From assembly GCF_030052815.1 (NCBI RefSeq), contig NC_079496.1:70793652-70857651 (forward strand): 64,000 bases of DNA. Reading direction: 5' to 3'. The notes under the pieces are model-generated. The model searched no databases. It was not told where the DNA came from and saw nothing but the letters and a program-made list of their open reading frames with translations. The position numbers and the translations under genes are program-made. How positions within the stretch are numbered: the stretch's first letter is position 1; each line of letters starts with the position of its first letter. Source of the DNA: Hevea brasiliensis (Eukaryota > Streptophyta > Magnoliopsida > Malpighiales > Euphorbiaceae). Below are positions 46,305-59,789 of the stretch, piece by piece.

Positions 46305-49300
46305 TGTAACACCCCTAAGTTCGGTAGTGCGTTCTGCTGCTCCGGTGACTAGTGTTGTCCGGACAGCTAGGATGCCAAGAACCGTACTTCAAAATGGGTG
46401 AGGAGACATAAAATAATGAAATACAAGAAAAGGAAATACAAGAAAAACAAAGGAAAAAATCATAGCAAAGAAATGTAACCAAGTTAAGCGAGCCGAAAAA
46501 CCTAGCGATGGGTGACCGCACCGGGAAGTCACGGCGTGGACCGTTGACTAGCCCTGGACTGCGGGGAACCTTGGAAAACATTTTTAGGACATAAATAGAA
46601 CCTTATTGAAGTATAAATCTCATTAGAAAGATTAAAGAAAAATTAAATAATTAGTACAAAGAAAAGTGAGAAATCGAAAAACAGACAAAATACGGTTTTA
46701 CCGAAAAATCGGGAATGCAACCCGAACAGGGGCATTATGGTCATTTGACATCCCGAAGTATCTTTTGACCTAAATGTCCATTAAAAATAAATAGTATTAC
46801 ACTTAGAAAATAAAATGAAAAATTAAATTGGTGGTACCTAAAATAAATAGTGGAAATAATGGGTTAAATGTGGAATAAATGGGAATTTGGCTTATTATAT
46901 TGTTAAATGGGTGAGTGGTCCACTAATGAATAAATTAAACATGTAATGGGGCAGGTGTAACTCAAAAATGCCATCTGAAATTCCATCTCCCTCAAATCCT
47001 CTCAAATGGCCGAATTGAAGAATCCTTGAAATCTCCATGAACGTTTTCTTTGAGCTTGATTTCCTCTCTCCATTTCAACTCCATTCACTTAGGTTCTTTC
47101 ATGAAAAATGGTCTAAACACCACAAGGAAGATATTGATACCAATTTTGAGAAGTTTGGTGAAGGTTTAGCAATTTACAATTAAAGGTAAGTTTGCATTTT
47201 TGAGAAGTTCTTTGTTAAAGTTTATGTTTATGTTATGGGTGTTAGTTGGTGGAGGAAAATTTTGAGTTTGAAGGGTTATTATTGTTTCCATTTTGGACAG
47301 CCATGGGGTCACGTTTTTGATGATTTAATATGCACATAATTGATGAGAAATAATGTTGATCATGGTGATTTAGTAACCTAGTGATTTACTTCATGTTTAT
47401 ATAGTGATTTATGCACTTGGATGGGAAATTGTATATTGGTACGGCAATGGGATGTTGAAGAATGGTTTGTGGCAGCTTGTGGACACTTGAGTAATGGTGT
47501 ATATTGAAGGAAGAGTGGGCAGAATATTGACCTAGAAGGATTGATGATATGTATGTGAATGAATGTTGTAAAGTGTATGTAAAGTTTGTAATGTTTAGGT
47601 GTGGTTGTAATGGTATTTAGAAATTGTAATTGTGAATGATATTTGGTGTGTTGAGGGTGATTGGAATCTGCCCAAAATAATGCTAATGTAATGTAGAAAA
47701 TGCTTTTGGTAATGTGCCAAAACAGTTTGGTAGGGTATGGAAGTAAACCTTGCAAGGTGAGTATGTGTTTGAAGTTGGGGTGTGAAATGCATATTGAGGG
47801 CAGTGTATATTTTAGCCTATAACCTTGAATGTGTAACCTCAATTGGTATGAGACTAATTTGAGGTGAAACTAGGCACAAAATGTGCCAACTTCCATTGAG
47901 AAACCATGCCAAAATTCTGCTTGCAAGGTGACCTAAAAAAATGACCAATTCGGATTAGGTGCAATTAGGACCTGAAAAATGACCAATTGGGCAGCAGTGA
48001 GTGTTTAGGCCATAACGCACTCAAACCAGGTCCAATTGACCTGAAATTTTGACCAAGAATAGTTAAGACCCATACCTACAAGTCTTATGAAGACACCAAA
48101 GCCCAGAAATGACCATAAGCAAGTCAAACAACTTGCACAAGTTCGGGTCCAAAAACTGGCCGAACCAGAATTGACCAATTTGACCTAAAATTGACCTAAA
48201 ATGGTACCACTTGACCAGCAATAGTGTAATGACCATAACTTGGTCTACTTAACTCGGATTGACCTGAAATTTTGCACCGCGTGCAATAAGACCTAGATCT
48301 ACAAATTTGTAGTTTCGATCGAGACCCGAAAACCGAGGGAACTAGATCGTCCGGTTAGGTCAAACCAGTGTCCCGGAATCCAGCAATTTGCATTAAAATG
48401 CACTAAGCAAGGAAATGACTTTGGTAAAACATACCAAACCTAAAACCCTATCAAATGTGACATATTAACGACACTAAAACCTAATTTACCTAAAAGCATA
48501 GCGAGGGTCGGTATATTAGGTGATTAAGTGAATAATTGAGTTCAGTGCATTATTTACCAAACACCATCGATAGAGACAGTTTAAATTAGTACTGAAACAC
48601 TTCAAATTGTGTTTCTCAGTTACCAAAGACTCAAGAAACGGGAAGGAAACACTGAGTCCAGATCAGGGGGACAGTCATCAGAGGTTTGTGCACAACAACT
48701 GTTTCTTTTGAATTATTTTCAATGGAAATAAATATTGATTATTTGTATATTATTGTTTTAAATTGTGGAAATGTGTTTGATGGACACTTATTGATTGAAA
48801 AACATTGTGAATGGTTTGAAACTGTGAAAAATTGTTTGAATGATATTGATGGATACTTATTGATTGAAAAGCACTGTAAATGGTTTTTGTGGAAATTGAA
48901 GTGAATTACGAATTGTGTTGCCATTTTGGGAATGAAATTATAACTTTGGAAATTTATTGGATTCTTACGGATCATTTGAATAAAATGTTTGGAATTGTTT
49001 TGACTCACAATTGGCATGACACTGATACTATGTTCCTCCTCCATTAATGGGGTGAGTGTGGTTATTCCTCCCTCTTTGACTTACCAGTCTGGGGTGAGTA
49101 TGATTATGTTCCTCCCTCTTTGACTTCCCAGTCTGAGGTGAGTATGGATGAGTACTCATTAGATAGCTAGCTTCCTCCCTCATTGATTTCGATTATTGGG
49201 GTGAGTATGTCTTGTCGTGGTGTACAACACGGCATATATGGAAAAATTTGTGTCATGACCTAAATTGTGTTATAGATTGGCAACACTGTATTCTTCAGTT

Positions 49301-50179
49301 ATTTGATCGAATTGTGTTATTATGTATTGTGAGATTGTGAAATTGATTTAAACTCTTATTGACATATACTGTCTATTGAATTCAACCATGATCTGACTTA
49401 TTGAAAATTATTGTGATATTAACAAATGGAGTTTAAATTCTTGTTGACATTTATTGTCTTGAATTTAACTATGGTTTTAAGTATCCACTATTGATATGAT
49501 TTATGAATTGTGATTTAAAATTTGTATTTGGTAAATGTTGTGCACCACTGAGACATTGTCTCTGATAGCTTTATTCTTTGTCGCGGTAGAGAGACAGAGC
49601 AGGCTGAGCTAGGCCGCTAGTATCATGATGAGAGATTTTTGGGTATAGTGAGTATACCACATGTGGCATTTTGTCTTGTAATGTATATTCACTGTATGTA
49701 TATTTTGTTCTTGGTTTTGGCGATTGTAAATTTAAGTTGTACTGATAAAGTTGTAAAATAATTATGAGTTATTTGGCTTGTAAAAATTGTGTTATATCTT
49801 TGTATCTTAGTCTTTGAAAATCACTGTGGATTTGACTTGAGAAATGTGTTGTGTTGATAAAAATGTTGGAGTTGAGATTTGAAAATATATTGAAGAGTTT
49901 TTTTACAGGTTTTCTGAAGAACTGTTTTGTCCAAAATACAAATGGCACCTTGCCAAAATTTTTGCAGATATTCCAAATAAATCAAATGAGTTAGTTGTTT
50001 CACTTCAGTTCACCAAAGTCTTTCACACCTGTAAATAGTGCTCACCACTGTAAAAGAAGTAAGAAAAGTTTTTAAAATCCCTTGTAGTGTATTTAATGGA
50101 TTATCAGTAGACGGAGTTGGTAATTCATTAGGTATACTACGGGATCATGTTATGCCTTACAGAGGGGTAGGGTGTGACA
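46305..50179 (+). repeat. 3' LTR of element A
   Basis: 3875 bp, nearly identical to the 5' LTR. Hairpin stem GAGAC/GTCTC at 49550-49562. It ends GGTGTGACA at 50179 before the second TSD aaatg. Confidence 0.95.
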
Positions 50180-50184
50180 AAATG

Positions 50185-51467
50185 AGTAGAGAAAAGAAGA
50201 AAAGAAAATGAAGGAAAATACTTAATTATGACATCATATGATGTCTTTAAAAGAGCTCCACCAATCAACTTCTAACAAGCACCTTTAAATCGATTAAAAA
50301 GCACAAAAAAGAGTTAAAAATTGAAAAAAATTTCTGCTCATCTCCTTCAATTTCCGGCAGCCTCTCTTCCCTCACTATCTCCATTAAAACTTCCTCTTTT
50401 TCTTGCAAAAACCTCACCCTTTACACCATAAAACCTAATCCTCACTTCACTAAAATTTATCCTCACACCCTAAATCATATTTAGACAGCCATTAGAGGGA
50501 GAAATCTTGAAGATTGACAAGCTCAAGTGGGAGCTTTAATAAGGTTAGTGTCCAATATTTTCCTCTCTCTTTAAATTCATGACTAGAAAGTTTAAATTCA
50601 TGACTAGAAAGTTGATTTAACTTGAAATTTATAAGAAATTCAAATGAAAACTTTTGATGTACTCACTTTATATTTTTTGCAGCCATGGATTTATTAGAGT
50701 TTTGATGATTTCTTTGGATTAAATGAGTATATAAGCTACCCTTGATATGAACTTAATATTTAGCACATTGAATTGTAGGTTAATGGAAAAGTAGAGAAAT
50801 TGAAAATTTAGGGTTTTGAAAAAATTAGAGTTTAGCTCCTATAATGGTGTAGGAACATTTTAATGGTCAATTAGTGACCATTTGGGTATTGGTAAACAAG
50901 AATTGAAGTGTGTTTAGTGATAGGATTCAGGATTAGTGTAGTTGCCTAGTGAGAGCAACAGGTGTGGCTGTGAGTCCAGTCTGTTTGGACAGCCATAACT
51001 TTGGCTGTGTAGATTCAATTGGTGTTTGGCCAATTGGACATGAAACTAGACACATAATGGCACAATTTTGGTGAAGAAACCATGCCCAAAAGACCAAAGC
51101 AAGTGGACTAAAAACTTGCCCCAATCCGGATGTCCTGCAACCAGATTCTGCAGAATGACCAAATGAACAGTGATTGTTCATTTGGCCATAACTCATTGTA
51201 GAATGGCCCAATTGACCTCAAATTTTTACAGCAACAAGTTAAGATATAGACCAACAACTTTTATGAAGAAATCTACCCCAAGTTATGACCAAAACTTATT
51301 CAACAAGGCAGTTGTAGTCACTGTTCACTACACTATAGATATGGTCAGTTCTGAAATTTTTCAATCCAGCCAGTTGTGGTTCTTGGACCATAACTTGAAC
51401 TATAAAACTCCAAATGGAGTGATTCAAAAAAATAAATTCAATTAGACAAAATAAGGAACAACTTTTA
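50185..51467 (+). repeat. 3' LTR of element F, middle 1283 bp
   Basis: It continues F's 3' LTR after element A and corresponds to 32003-33285 with no net length change. It ends with tttta (51463-51467), the TSD of G. Confidence 0.93.
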
Positions 51468-54400
51468 TGTAACACCCTCCCGGTAGCAACTCCGTACATT
51501 CTCTTTATTCGGTGACGGTGTCGGTCGGACAATTAGAAACGTTCGGAAAAATATTTAAACTAAAGTGAGGAACCATAATTAACTCAAATATTAATAAGAA
51601 AAATTTAGGAAAAATTTTAAAAATAAAATACAACCAAGTTAAATGAGCCGGTGCCCTAGCGATGGGTAACCTAGTGAGAAGTTGCAGTTCTCGCAACTAG
51701 GAGCCCTAGACCCGGGTAAAAATTCATAAAATAATTTTTGGGACTCCAGAGAAGGGTCATTGAGGTTCCTATGGCATTAGAATGCCAAGAAAATATTTAG
51801 AAAAATTTTTCAATCGTTACAGACAATTTTGACCCGTTAAGCCAAACGGAGGGCATTTTGGTCATTTCGCCTTCAGAGACGATTTTTGGCCGACTTGTCT
51901 AGTTAAGTAAATAATTATTATAACATAAAATATGAATTAATGTTGATGAAAAAAATAATGTAAAGCTAGTAGAAAAGAAAAGAAAAGAAAAATCCATAAA
52001 AAGCAAATTATGACATCATTATGATGTCAATTAAAAGTTCCCACCAATTGCATTTAAACAACTATTTAATTAACTAATAAAAGAGACCATAAAGACCAAA
52101 GAAATCAAAAAGCCAACAGCCACCTTCATCCTCCCCAAACCAGCTGAAACATTGCCCTAGCACCAAACCTCCATTAACACCTTCAACAAGCTCAATTTCT
52201 CTCCTCCTTTCACCATAAATCCTCCTATTCTTTTCACTAAAATTCATCCTTGCACCTTGCATAACCTTTTGGCAGCCAAGAAAAGGGAAGGAAGTGAAGT
52301 TTAAGCTTGGAAAATTCTGCCCTACAAGAGGTTAGTGCACATATATATAAAAACTCTTTATTTCCATGTTAGAGACTTAAAAAGGAGTAAGAATTTGTAA
52401 GCCAAATGAATACAATTTAGGTGTATGTTTACCATGAATTTCGGTAGCCCTAAGGAAGGGATAGGGTTGATTGTTTTGATGGACTTAAAGTGGACTAGAG
52501 ATCATGTTTAAAGCATATATATATGTGGATAGTGAATTAGCTAGTTAATTAAGGCATCTTGTGTGAATCATAATGGGAAATTTGGGTTTTGGGAGTGAAA
52601 AATTGACTTGGCTTATGAAATGATTAGTGAAGATTCTAATGGTCAATTAGTGATCATTTGAGGTAAGTTAATCATAATTTGAAGTGAACTAGAGTGTTAC
52701 AAACCAAATTGGTAGGCTGCCTAGTGACAGCAGCAGGGAGGCTGTGAGTCCAGCCTGTTTGGACTGCCATATCTTTGGCTGTGTAGGTTCAATTGGTATT
52801 TAGCCAATTGGACATGAAACTACACTTATAATGGCACAATTTTGCTGAAGAAACCATGTCCAAAAGACCAAAGCAAGTGGACCAAAAATTGGCCCCAATC
52901 CGGATACCCTGCAAGCAGATTCTGCAGAATGACCAAATGAACAGTAACTGTTCATTTGGCCATAACTCACTGTAAAATGGTCCATTTGACCTGAAATTTT
53001 TACAGCAACAAGATAAGATATAGAAAAACAACTTTCATGAAGAAACCTACCCCAAATTATGACCATAACCTATCCAACAAGGTACTCACAGTTACTATTC
53101 ATTGTACTGTAGATTTGGTAAATTCTGCAGTTTTCAAATCCGGCCAGCTGTGGTTTTTAGACCATATCTGGAGCTACAAAACTCCAAATGGAGTGATTCA
53201 AAAAAATAAATTCAACTAGACAAAATAAGGAACAACTTTCATGTTTACCATTTCCTCAAATTTCCACTGTAACAGTCCCTAATGGAACAGTAAATTTATA
53301 GTACAAAAACTGAAAATTCTGCCACTTAGTGCTTAGTTTGGAAATGGATTTGGTGATTAATTCCAACAAGTTTTAAATGCAAAATGTGGTACATTGGGAG
53401 TGTTAAAACCAATACACCTATTTTCTACCCAAAAGTCAACATTTTTGTTGACTAATGAAGTGAATAGTGACACCAAAACTTGAAATTTCAAATTGAAGAA
53501 TTTTAAAGTATCAAATGCCCTAGTGTACCTAACAAGATTGGTTTGGATAGTTTGGCATGCAAATAGGGTTCAGTTAGCAGTACTGCACATGGCATTATGC
53601 CATTCTGTGATTTTATGGCTTTTAGCCATTTTGATATTGTGTTGAGACTTGGCCTCGTGCCTAATATTATTCTGACTTATTAGTCGCATTACACCGGGAG
53701 ATACATGTGTGACCGATGGTGTGACGGCCCGAGGTACTTGATACCCAGTGCCAGTTTACCCGTGTATCCAGTCCAGTCATCCAGCATAGGTTAATTGGGC
53801 AACCAAATGAATGAAAATGGATAAAGTTAAAGAAATAAATGAATATAACAAATACAAAACAAATAAGACGTATACATTCAATACATATTTATTTTCTGCT
53901 ATTTTCTTTTATTTTATTATTGCACCACTAAGCATTATTGCTTAGCGCGTTGCTTTTGCCACGCGTAGGTTCTGGAGAAACTGATCGTGAGCCCAGTAGA
54001 CCGCAGACTGGGTGAGTCCATCCTGCAGCTCTGTATAGTGTCAGTGTCACCTCACCCTCCACAGTGCATTGGTAGGACACTAGATTTTATTTTGATATTT
54101 TGTAACTAATTTTTATTTTCTCATATGTAATCGAACTTATGAAATGTGTTTTGATGTTCATGTAAATAATGAGAATTGTGTTTGTGAATGGAAAAGTGAA
54201 TGTTTATCTGTGATTTATACATGATTATCACATGAGACGAATGATTGAGAAATGAAATTGAAAAATGTTGAGATTTTGATATTGGAGTTTGGGATTGATT
54301 GAATATGAATATTGGAAGTGTTCTTCACAGGTTCCGAAGAACTGTTTTCTCCATTTTTAGTCGGTACCCTACCGGATTTTCTTTAAAATTTTCGGAACCT

Positions 54401-54559
54401 CAAATAAATAATAATTTCGATAAATGGCTTCAATAAATTATATTTCATAAACTATATTCAAAACTATGACAAAAATTGATTAAGGTAAAATAGAGTGTGC
54501 CGATACACCGTGTAACATTGCTTACTCGGATATTCTGTACACGGGTAAGGGGTGTCACA
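51468..54559 (+). mobile_element. Element G: solo LTR of the F family
   Basis: A single 3092-bp LTR (TGTAACACCCTCCCGG...GGTGTCACA) flanked by TSD tttta (51463-51467 and 54560-54564). There is no internal region. It is a relative of F's LTR with many substitutions, so it is another copy that lost its body by LTR-LTR recombination after inserting into F's 3' LTR in the same orientation. It contains hairpins CTAAGCA/TGCTTAG (53928-53945) and CGCGT/ACGCG (53947-53965). No gene is visible. Confidence 0.93.
53928..53965 (+). other. Conserved LTR double hairpin (G copy)
   Basis: Both stems are perfect: 7 bp with a TTAT loop, then 5 bp with a 9-nt loop. They lie 631 bp from the LTR end. Confidence 0.7.
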
Positions 54560-54564
54560 TTTTA

Positions 54565-54584
54565 TGTTTATCATTTTCTCAAAT
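54565..54584 (+). repeat. 3' LTR of element F, last visible 20 bp
   Basis: It corresponds to 33286-33305. It ends with caaat (54580-54584), presumed to be the left TSD of H. The rest of the LTR lies to the right of the window. Confidence 0.85.
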
Positions 54585-55185
54585 TGTCACACCCTACCCC
54601 TCTGTAAGGCATAACATGATCCCGTAGTATACCTAATGAATTACCAACTTTGTCTACTGATAACCCATTAAATACACTACAAGAGATTTTAAAACTTTTC
54701 TTACTTCTTTTTATAGTGGTGAGCACTATTTACAGGTGTTAAAAACCTTTTTGAACTGAAGTGAAACAGCTAACACATTTGGACTATTAATAATTTCTAT
54801 AAAAATTTTGGCAGAGTGCCATCTGTATTTTGGACAAAACAGTTCTTCAAAAACCACCTGTAAAAAGCACTTCAATATTTTTCTCAATCTCAAACTCCAA
54901 CATAATTCAACACAATATGTTTTTCAACTCAAATCCACAATAATTTTTCAAAGACTGAGATAAAAGAAATACAGTACAAATTTTTCAAGCCAAAATACTC
55001 ATAATTTACTTTACAACTTCAATGTACAATTTTAATTTACAACTGCTCAAAACCAAGAATAATATATACATACAGTGAACATACATTACAGTATAAAATA
55101 CAAAATGTGGTATACTCAATATACCCGATGATCTCTCAATGTAGTACTAGCAGCCTAGTCTGCTGCCCTGTCAGTCTGTCTACCT

Positions 55186-55227
55186 GCGACAGCAATGAAA
55201 AGCTATTGCTGAGTAAAATTTACTCAG
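55186..55227 (-). other. Conserved LTR double hairpin (H 3' LTR copy)
   Basis: GCGACAGC/GCTATTGC (55186-55193 with 55202-55209) and a 19-nt near-palindrome, CTGAGTAAA/TTTACTCAG with a one-base centre (55209-55227). The other LTR has the same at 61865-61906, with GCTATCGC. Confidence 0.7.
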
Positions 55228-55341
55228 TGGTGCACAATAACCATTTGAAATGCGATATATAAATCTTTTATTGACAGTTCACAAATTAAATGATTCACAA
55301 TTCCATTTCACAATTTACAAAATTCATCTAACACAAATTTA

Positions 55342-55670
55342 ATCAAATAACTGAGTAACACAGTTTTGCCAATCAATAACACAATTTGATCAAATAACTG
55401 AATAATATCGTTTTGCAAATCAATAACACAATTTGATCAAATAACTGAATAATACAATGTTGCCAATCAATAACACAATTTGAGCAAATAACTGAATAAT
55501 ATCATTTTGCAAATCAATAACACAATTCGATCAAATAACTGAATAATATCGTTTTGCAAATCAATAACACAATTCGATCAAATAACTGAATAATATCATT
55601 TTGCAAATCAATAACACAATTCGATCAAATAACTGAATAATACAATGTTGCCAATCAATAATACAATTTA
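55342..55670 (-). repeat. 47-bp minisatellite, seven units, H 3' LTR
   Basis: atcaaataac recurs at 55342, 55389, 55436, 55483, 55530, 55577 and 55624, an exact 47-bp period. Units fall into variants (ttttgcaaat or tgttgccaat). A and B have a single unit at the matching place. Confidence 0.92.
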
Positions 55671-56190
55671 GGCTATGACACAGTTTTTTCCACACATGCC
55701 GTGTTGTACACCACGACAAGACATACTCACCCCAATAATCGAAATCAATGAGGGAGGAAGCTAGCTGAATAATGAGTACTCATCCACACTCACCTCAGAC
55801 TGGCAAGTCAAAGAGGGAGGAACATAATCACACTCACCCTAGACTGATAAGTCAAAGAGGGAGGAATATCACACTCACCCCATAAATGGAGGAGGAACAT
55901 AGTAACAGTGTCATGCCAAGTGTGAATCAAAACAATTTCAAATCACAATATTTCATACAAACCATAAATCACATTTTATCTCAAAATTTCCATTTACAAA
56001 GTTGGTAACACAATAAGTTCCAAATAATATTCCCAAAAACAAAGCAATAAAAAATTATTCATAACTCATTTCTCCAAATAAATTTGCTAGTAAAAGCAGT
56101 GAATATAAAAGTATTGTGCACGAACACAATTTAAAACTATAATGTTGAATTAAATTTTTAAGTAGAAAATGAGAAGTCAAAATTATTGTG

Positions 56191-56351
56191 CACAAACACA
56201 ATTTAAAACAATAACATATAAATAATCGTAATTTATTTCTATTGAAAAATTCAAAAGAAATACTTATTATGCACAAACACAATTTAAAACAATAACATAT
56301 AAATAATCGTAATTTATTTCAATTGAAAAATTCAAAAGAAATACTATTGTG
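56191..56351 (-). repeat. 81-bp minisatellite, two units, H 3' LTR
   Basis: cacaaaca at 56191 and 56272, with a third anchor (cacaaacc) at 56352. The other LTR of the same element has three units. Confidence 0.88.
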
Positions 56352-58743
56352 CACAAACCTCTGATAACTGTCTCTTGGCCCTGACTCAGTGTTTCCTTCC
56401 CCTCCCTGAGTCTTTGCTAACTGAGAATCACAATTTGAAGTGTTTCAGTACTCATTTAAACTGTCTCTAACGATAATGCTTGATAATTAATTCACTGAAT
56501 TCATTTATTCGCTTAGTCAACCTATTATGTTGACCCTTGGTACATTCTAGGTAATTTAGATTTTAATGTCATTAATATGTCACATTCGATAGTCTTTTAG
56601 GGTTGGTACATGTTACCAAATTCATTTCCGTGTATACTGCATTTTCTTGCGATTTGCTGGATTTCGGGATACTAGTTTGACCTAGCCGGACGACCTAGTT
56701 CTCTCGGTTTTCGAGTTTTGGTTAAAACTATAAACTTGTAGATCTATGTCTTATGGAACGCGGGAAAAAATTTCAGGTCATTCTGAGTTATGTAGAACAA
56801 GTTATGGTCATTTTACTATTGCTGGTCAAAATGCATCAAAATTGGTCACTTTAGGTCATTTTAGGTCATTTTAGGTTCGGCCAGTTTTTGGACCCGAATT
56901 TGTGCAAGCTGTTTGACTTGTTTATGGTCATTTCTGGGCTTTGGTTTCTTCATAAGACTTGTATATATGGGTCTTAACTATTCATGGTCAAAATTTCAGG
57001 TCAATTGGACCTGTTTTGAGTGAGTTATGGGCAAATACTAACTGCTGCCCAAATGGTCAATTTTCAGGTCTCAATTGCACTTAATCCGGATTTGGTCATT
57101 TTTCAAGCTACCTTGCAAGCGGAATTTTGGTAAGCTTCCTTCATGAAAGTTGGCACATTGTGTGCTTAGTTTCACCTCCAATTGGTCTCATACCAATTTG
57201 AGCCACACACTTAAAGTTATAGACCTAAAACTCAAACTGCCTTATTGAAATTCTTGCATACACATCAAGCATCACTTTTAACACTCACCAAACTTAACTT
57301 TTAAACCAATTCTGGTTGTACCACAACCTAAACATAATTCACAACACATTTTAAGTCATTTTGGCAGCTTACAATTACATTCAACATATACCAACAAGTG
57401 CAGAATTTGTCCAATTCAATTTACAATAATTCAATCACCAATTCATGCTCATTTACAAGTCCCACTTCACACCACCATTCATGCACTCAAACTGCCATAA
57501 CAACCAACACATTTTAACATCATTATTCCATAAACCAAGCATGACTTCCAGCATTCCTCAACGGTTAGCAAACTGCCACAATGGTACACTTACATTCCAT
57601 TACTTTCCAAGCTTTAAACTTCATTTTACATTTACATATACTAAGTATACATTACCCAAACAATTTCCTACACAATATACATTTAATCAATCAATTAATT
57701 CACCATTTACAAGCACAATTAAACTGCCTTCAAGGTGCTTCCATGGCTGCCAAAAGTGTACATTCCCATTCAACATCAAAACTCAAAAATTTCTCCATAA
57801 ATCAAACACCCATAACATTCCTACTAACTTTAATGGAGCAACAACCCAAAAATGCAAACTTACCACTTTGGAAATTCTTCAAAACTCCTCCAAAACTTAG
57901 TCTTCTTGCTGCCTATCGACTGCCCATTGTGTAACGATCACTTTTAATGGAGAGACTTACAAGAAATTATGGCTTGAAAGTGAAGATTGGAGTTCATGCA
58001 TGGAGCTTGGAAGCTTTGGCCATGGAGTTCTTCTTGGGAGCAAATCGACTACTGTTTGGGAAGGTTGAAGAAGATGACAATCTGTCCAAGAATGAGGATG
58101 TAGTGGTCCACTTAGGTGAGTTAGTGGAGCACCATGTGTGATTAAATATTTATTTAACCTTAAATTCCCAATTTCTCACATTAAGCTCCCAATTTTTGCT
58201 ATTTACTTTAGGTACCACCAATTTAATTTTTCATGACATTTTCCAAGTGTAATATCATGTATTTTTAATGGAAATTTAAGTCAAAAGACAACTCGGGGTG
58301 TCAAATGACCACAATGCCCCTGTTCGGGTTGCATTCCCGATTTTTCGGTAATACCGGGTTTTGTCCGTTTTTCGATTTCTCACTTTTCTTTGTACTAATT
58401 ATTTAATTTTTCTTTGATATTTCTAATGATATTTATACTTCAATTGATGTCTCTTTAAGTCTTAAAATTAATTTCCAGGGTTCCCCGCGGTCCAGGGATA
58501 GTCAACGGTCCACGCTGTGACTTCCCCGTGCGGTCACCCATCGCTAGGGTTCCCAGCTCACTTAACTTGGTTGCATTTCTTTACTATTATTTTTCCTTTG
58601 TTTTTCTTGTATTTTCTTTTCTTGTATTTCATTATTTAATGTCTCCTCACTCATATCGAAGTGTAGTTCTAGGCATCCTAGCTGTCCGGACAACACTGGT
58701 CACCGGAACAGTAGAACGCACTACCGAACTTAGGGGTGTTACA

Positions 58744-58757
58744 ATTCTCCCCCCCTT
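58744..58757 (-). other. Polypurine tract of element H
   Basis: AAGGGGGGGAGAAT on the minus strand, next to the 3' LTR, as in A and E. Confidence 0.85.
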
Positions 58758-59789
58758 AAAATAAATTTTGTCCACGAAATTTTACCCAATTGCCATCTTA
58801 CAATAGTCATACATTTATTTTCTCCTTTCTTTATGATGTTATAATCTTCTTTTCCTCAAATTTGTATAAGACTTTTAACAATCTAATACAGCGTTTAATT
58901 TGTTTGTATAACACCAATCTTCTCTTACTATTGTTCTGTCTAATATTTCGATTCATGTTCCTTCTTGAATGACCCTTGAGGTCATGTTAGAATCATTTAT
59001 CTAGTCATTGGTCCTCTGACCATTCTAGTCCATAGTTTTCCTCATATTCGTAACATTTCTTTGTTATATTTGAACGAACTGTTCGAATTTTTACTTCCAT
59101 AACTCTTTTTAACTGTCAATATTCTATAACTTACTTTCTTTTGTACTGAACTATAACCTTTCGATATTCTAACCTTTGAGTATTAGATCCCGAAGTAGGA
59201 TTTTCAAACTTATTTCTAATAATTAAATTCTGTCTTGGCATAACTATACCAAAACAGATGCCGTTTGTAACTATTCTTATCTAGGTATACTATCGGGTAG
59301 TACGTAGCTCTACACAATAATCTCAAGTCAGTACTGTAATCTGCAGCTTACAGTATAAACATCAAGAACATTGCATAGTTACTACGATACATCCCAATAG
59401 ATCAAACTTTCATATCTTTTATCCTTTTCGAATTCACTGATATCCGAAACTTATTCTGATTACAATATCCATTAGTAATTACTAATAGTATCATCCTTGC
59501 CCTCATCTAGAGCAATTCCATTACTGCATCTTACTTTTACGTCCTCTTGCCTTACATTAAGTAGGCTCGCCAATTAGCTTTATAATTTATGGTGTGTCAG
59601 AAAATACTTTTCGCCGATAAACTCTTGCAAAACTAATTTTACTTATTATCACAATCCTTATCTTAAGGACTAATCACTAATGCATCAAAATTTATTCCCC
59701 TGTAAAGGAATAACAACAGAACATATAGTTCTAACTCTAACATAAGAGTATGCAAACTCCAGGTCAAACAATACATATATATATCTTAG
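58758..59789 (-). other. Non-coding filler of element H in place of pol
   Basis: About 1 kb homologous to 45301-46290 of A in reverse orientation. It has no frame of note and I see no recognisable domain in it. Confidence 0.75.

Larger units (their letters stand above)
39993..50179 (+). mobile_element. Element A: non-autonomous gag-only retrotransposon with giant LTRs
   Basis: A complete insertion of 10,187 bp flanked by TSD aaatg (39988-39992 and 50180-50184); the empty site is visible in F's 5' LTR at 31998-32002. The LTRs are 3866 and 3875 bp and the internal region is only 2446 bp. Internal content: PBS, broken gag with zinc knuckle, the first residues of protease, then about 1 kb of non-coding sequence and the PPT. 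Protease body, RT, RNase H and integrase are absent. This matches the described TR-GAG type of plant non-autonomous Gypsy elements. PBS, spacer, PPT and Gag resemble D and E, so these chromoviruses are the likely helpers (inferred). Confidence 0.93.
31503..54584 (+). mobile_element. Element F: Tekay-type chromovirus carrying three later insertions
   Basis: The plus-oriented order is 5' LTR (31503-34637), PBS, gag-pol (34765-39463), PPT and a 3' LTR in pieces: 39493-39992, 50185-51467 and 54565-54584, with the last roughly 1.3 kb off the window. The pieces add up without a single base of net gain or loss against the 5' LTR (500, 1283 and 20 bp). A, G and H sit between them, each duplicating 5 bp where both flanks can be seen. 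F itself interrupts E's 5' LTR. The bases inside this interval that belong to A and G are annotated separately. Confidence 0.93.
54585..58743 (-). repeat. 3' LTR of element H
   Basis: 4159 bp, ending GGTGTGACA at 54585 and starting TGTAACACCCC at 58743 in element orientation. It includes the double hairpin (55186-55227), a 47-bp array (55342-55670) and 81-bp repeats (56191-56351). The plus-strand open frames at 57445-57900 and 57947-58141 are antisense LTR sequence without recognisable domains. Confidence 0.93.

Noticed and set aside
55342..55670. Regular 47-bp array resembling a CRISPR-like repeat series
   Set aside because: Units are directly tandem without unique spacers, lie in a plant LTR and have no cas genes, so they are a minisatellite.
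57445..58141. Plus-strand open frames of 151 and 64 codons in the H LTR
   Set aside because: They are antisense to the LTR, have low complexity, show no recognisable family and are not supported by a second LTR in the window.
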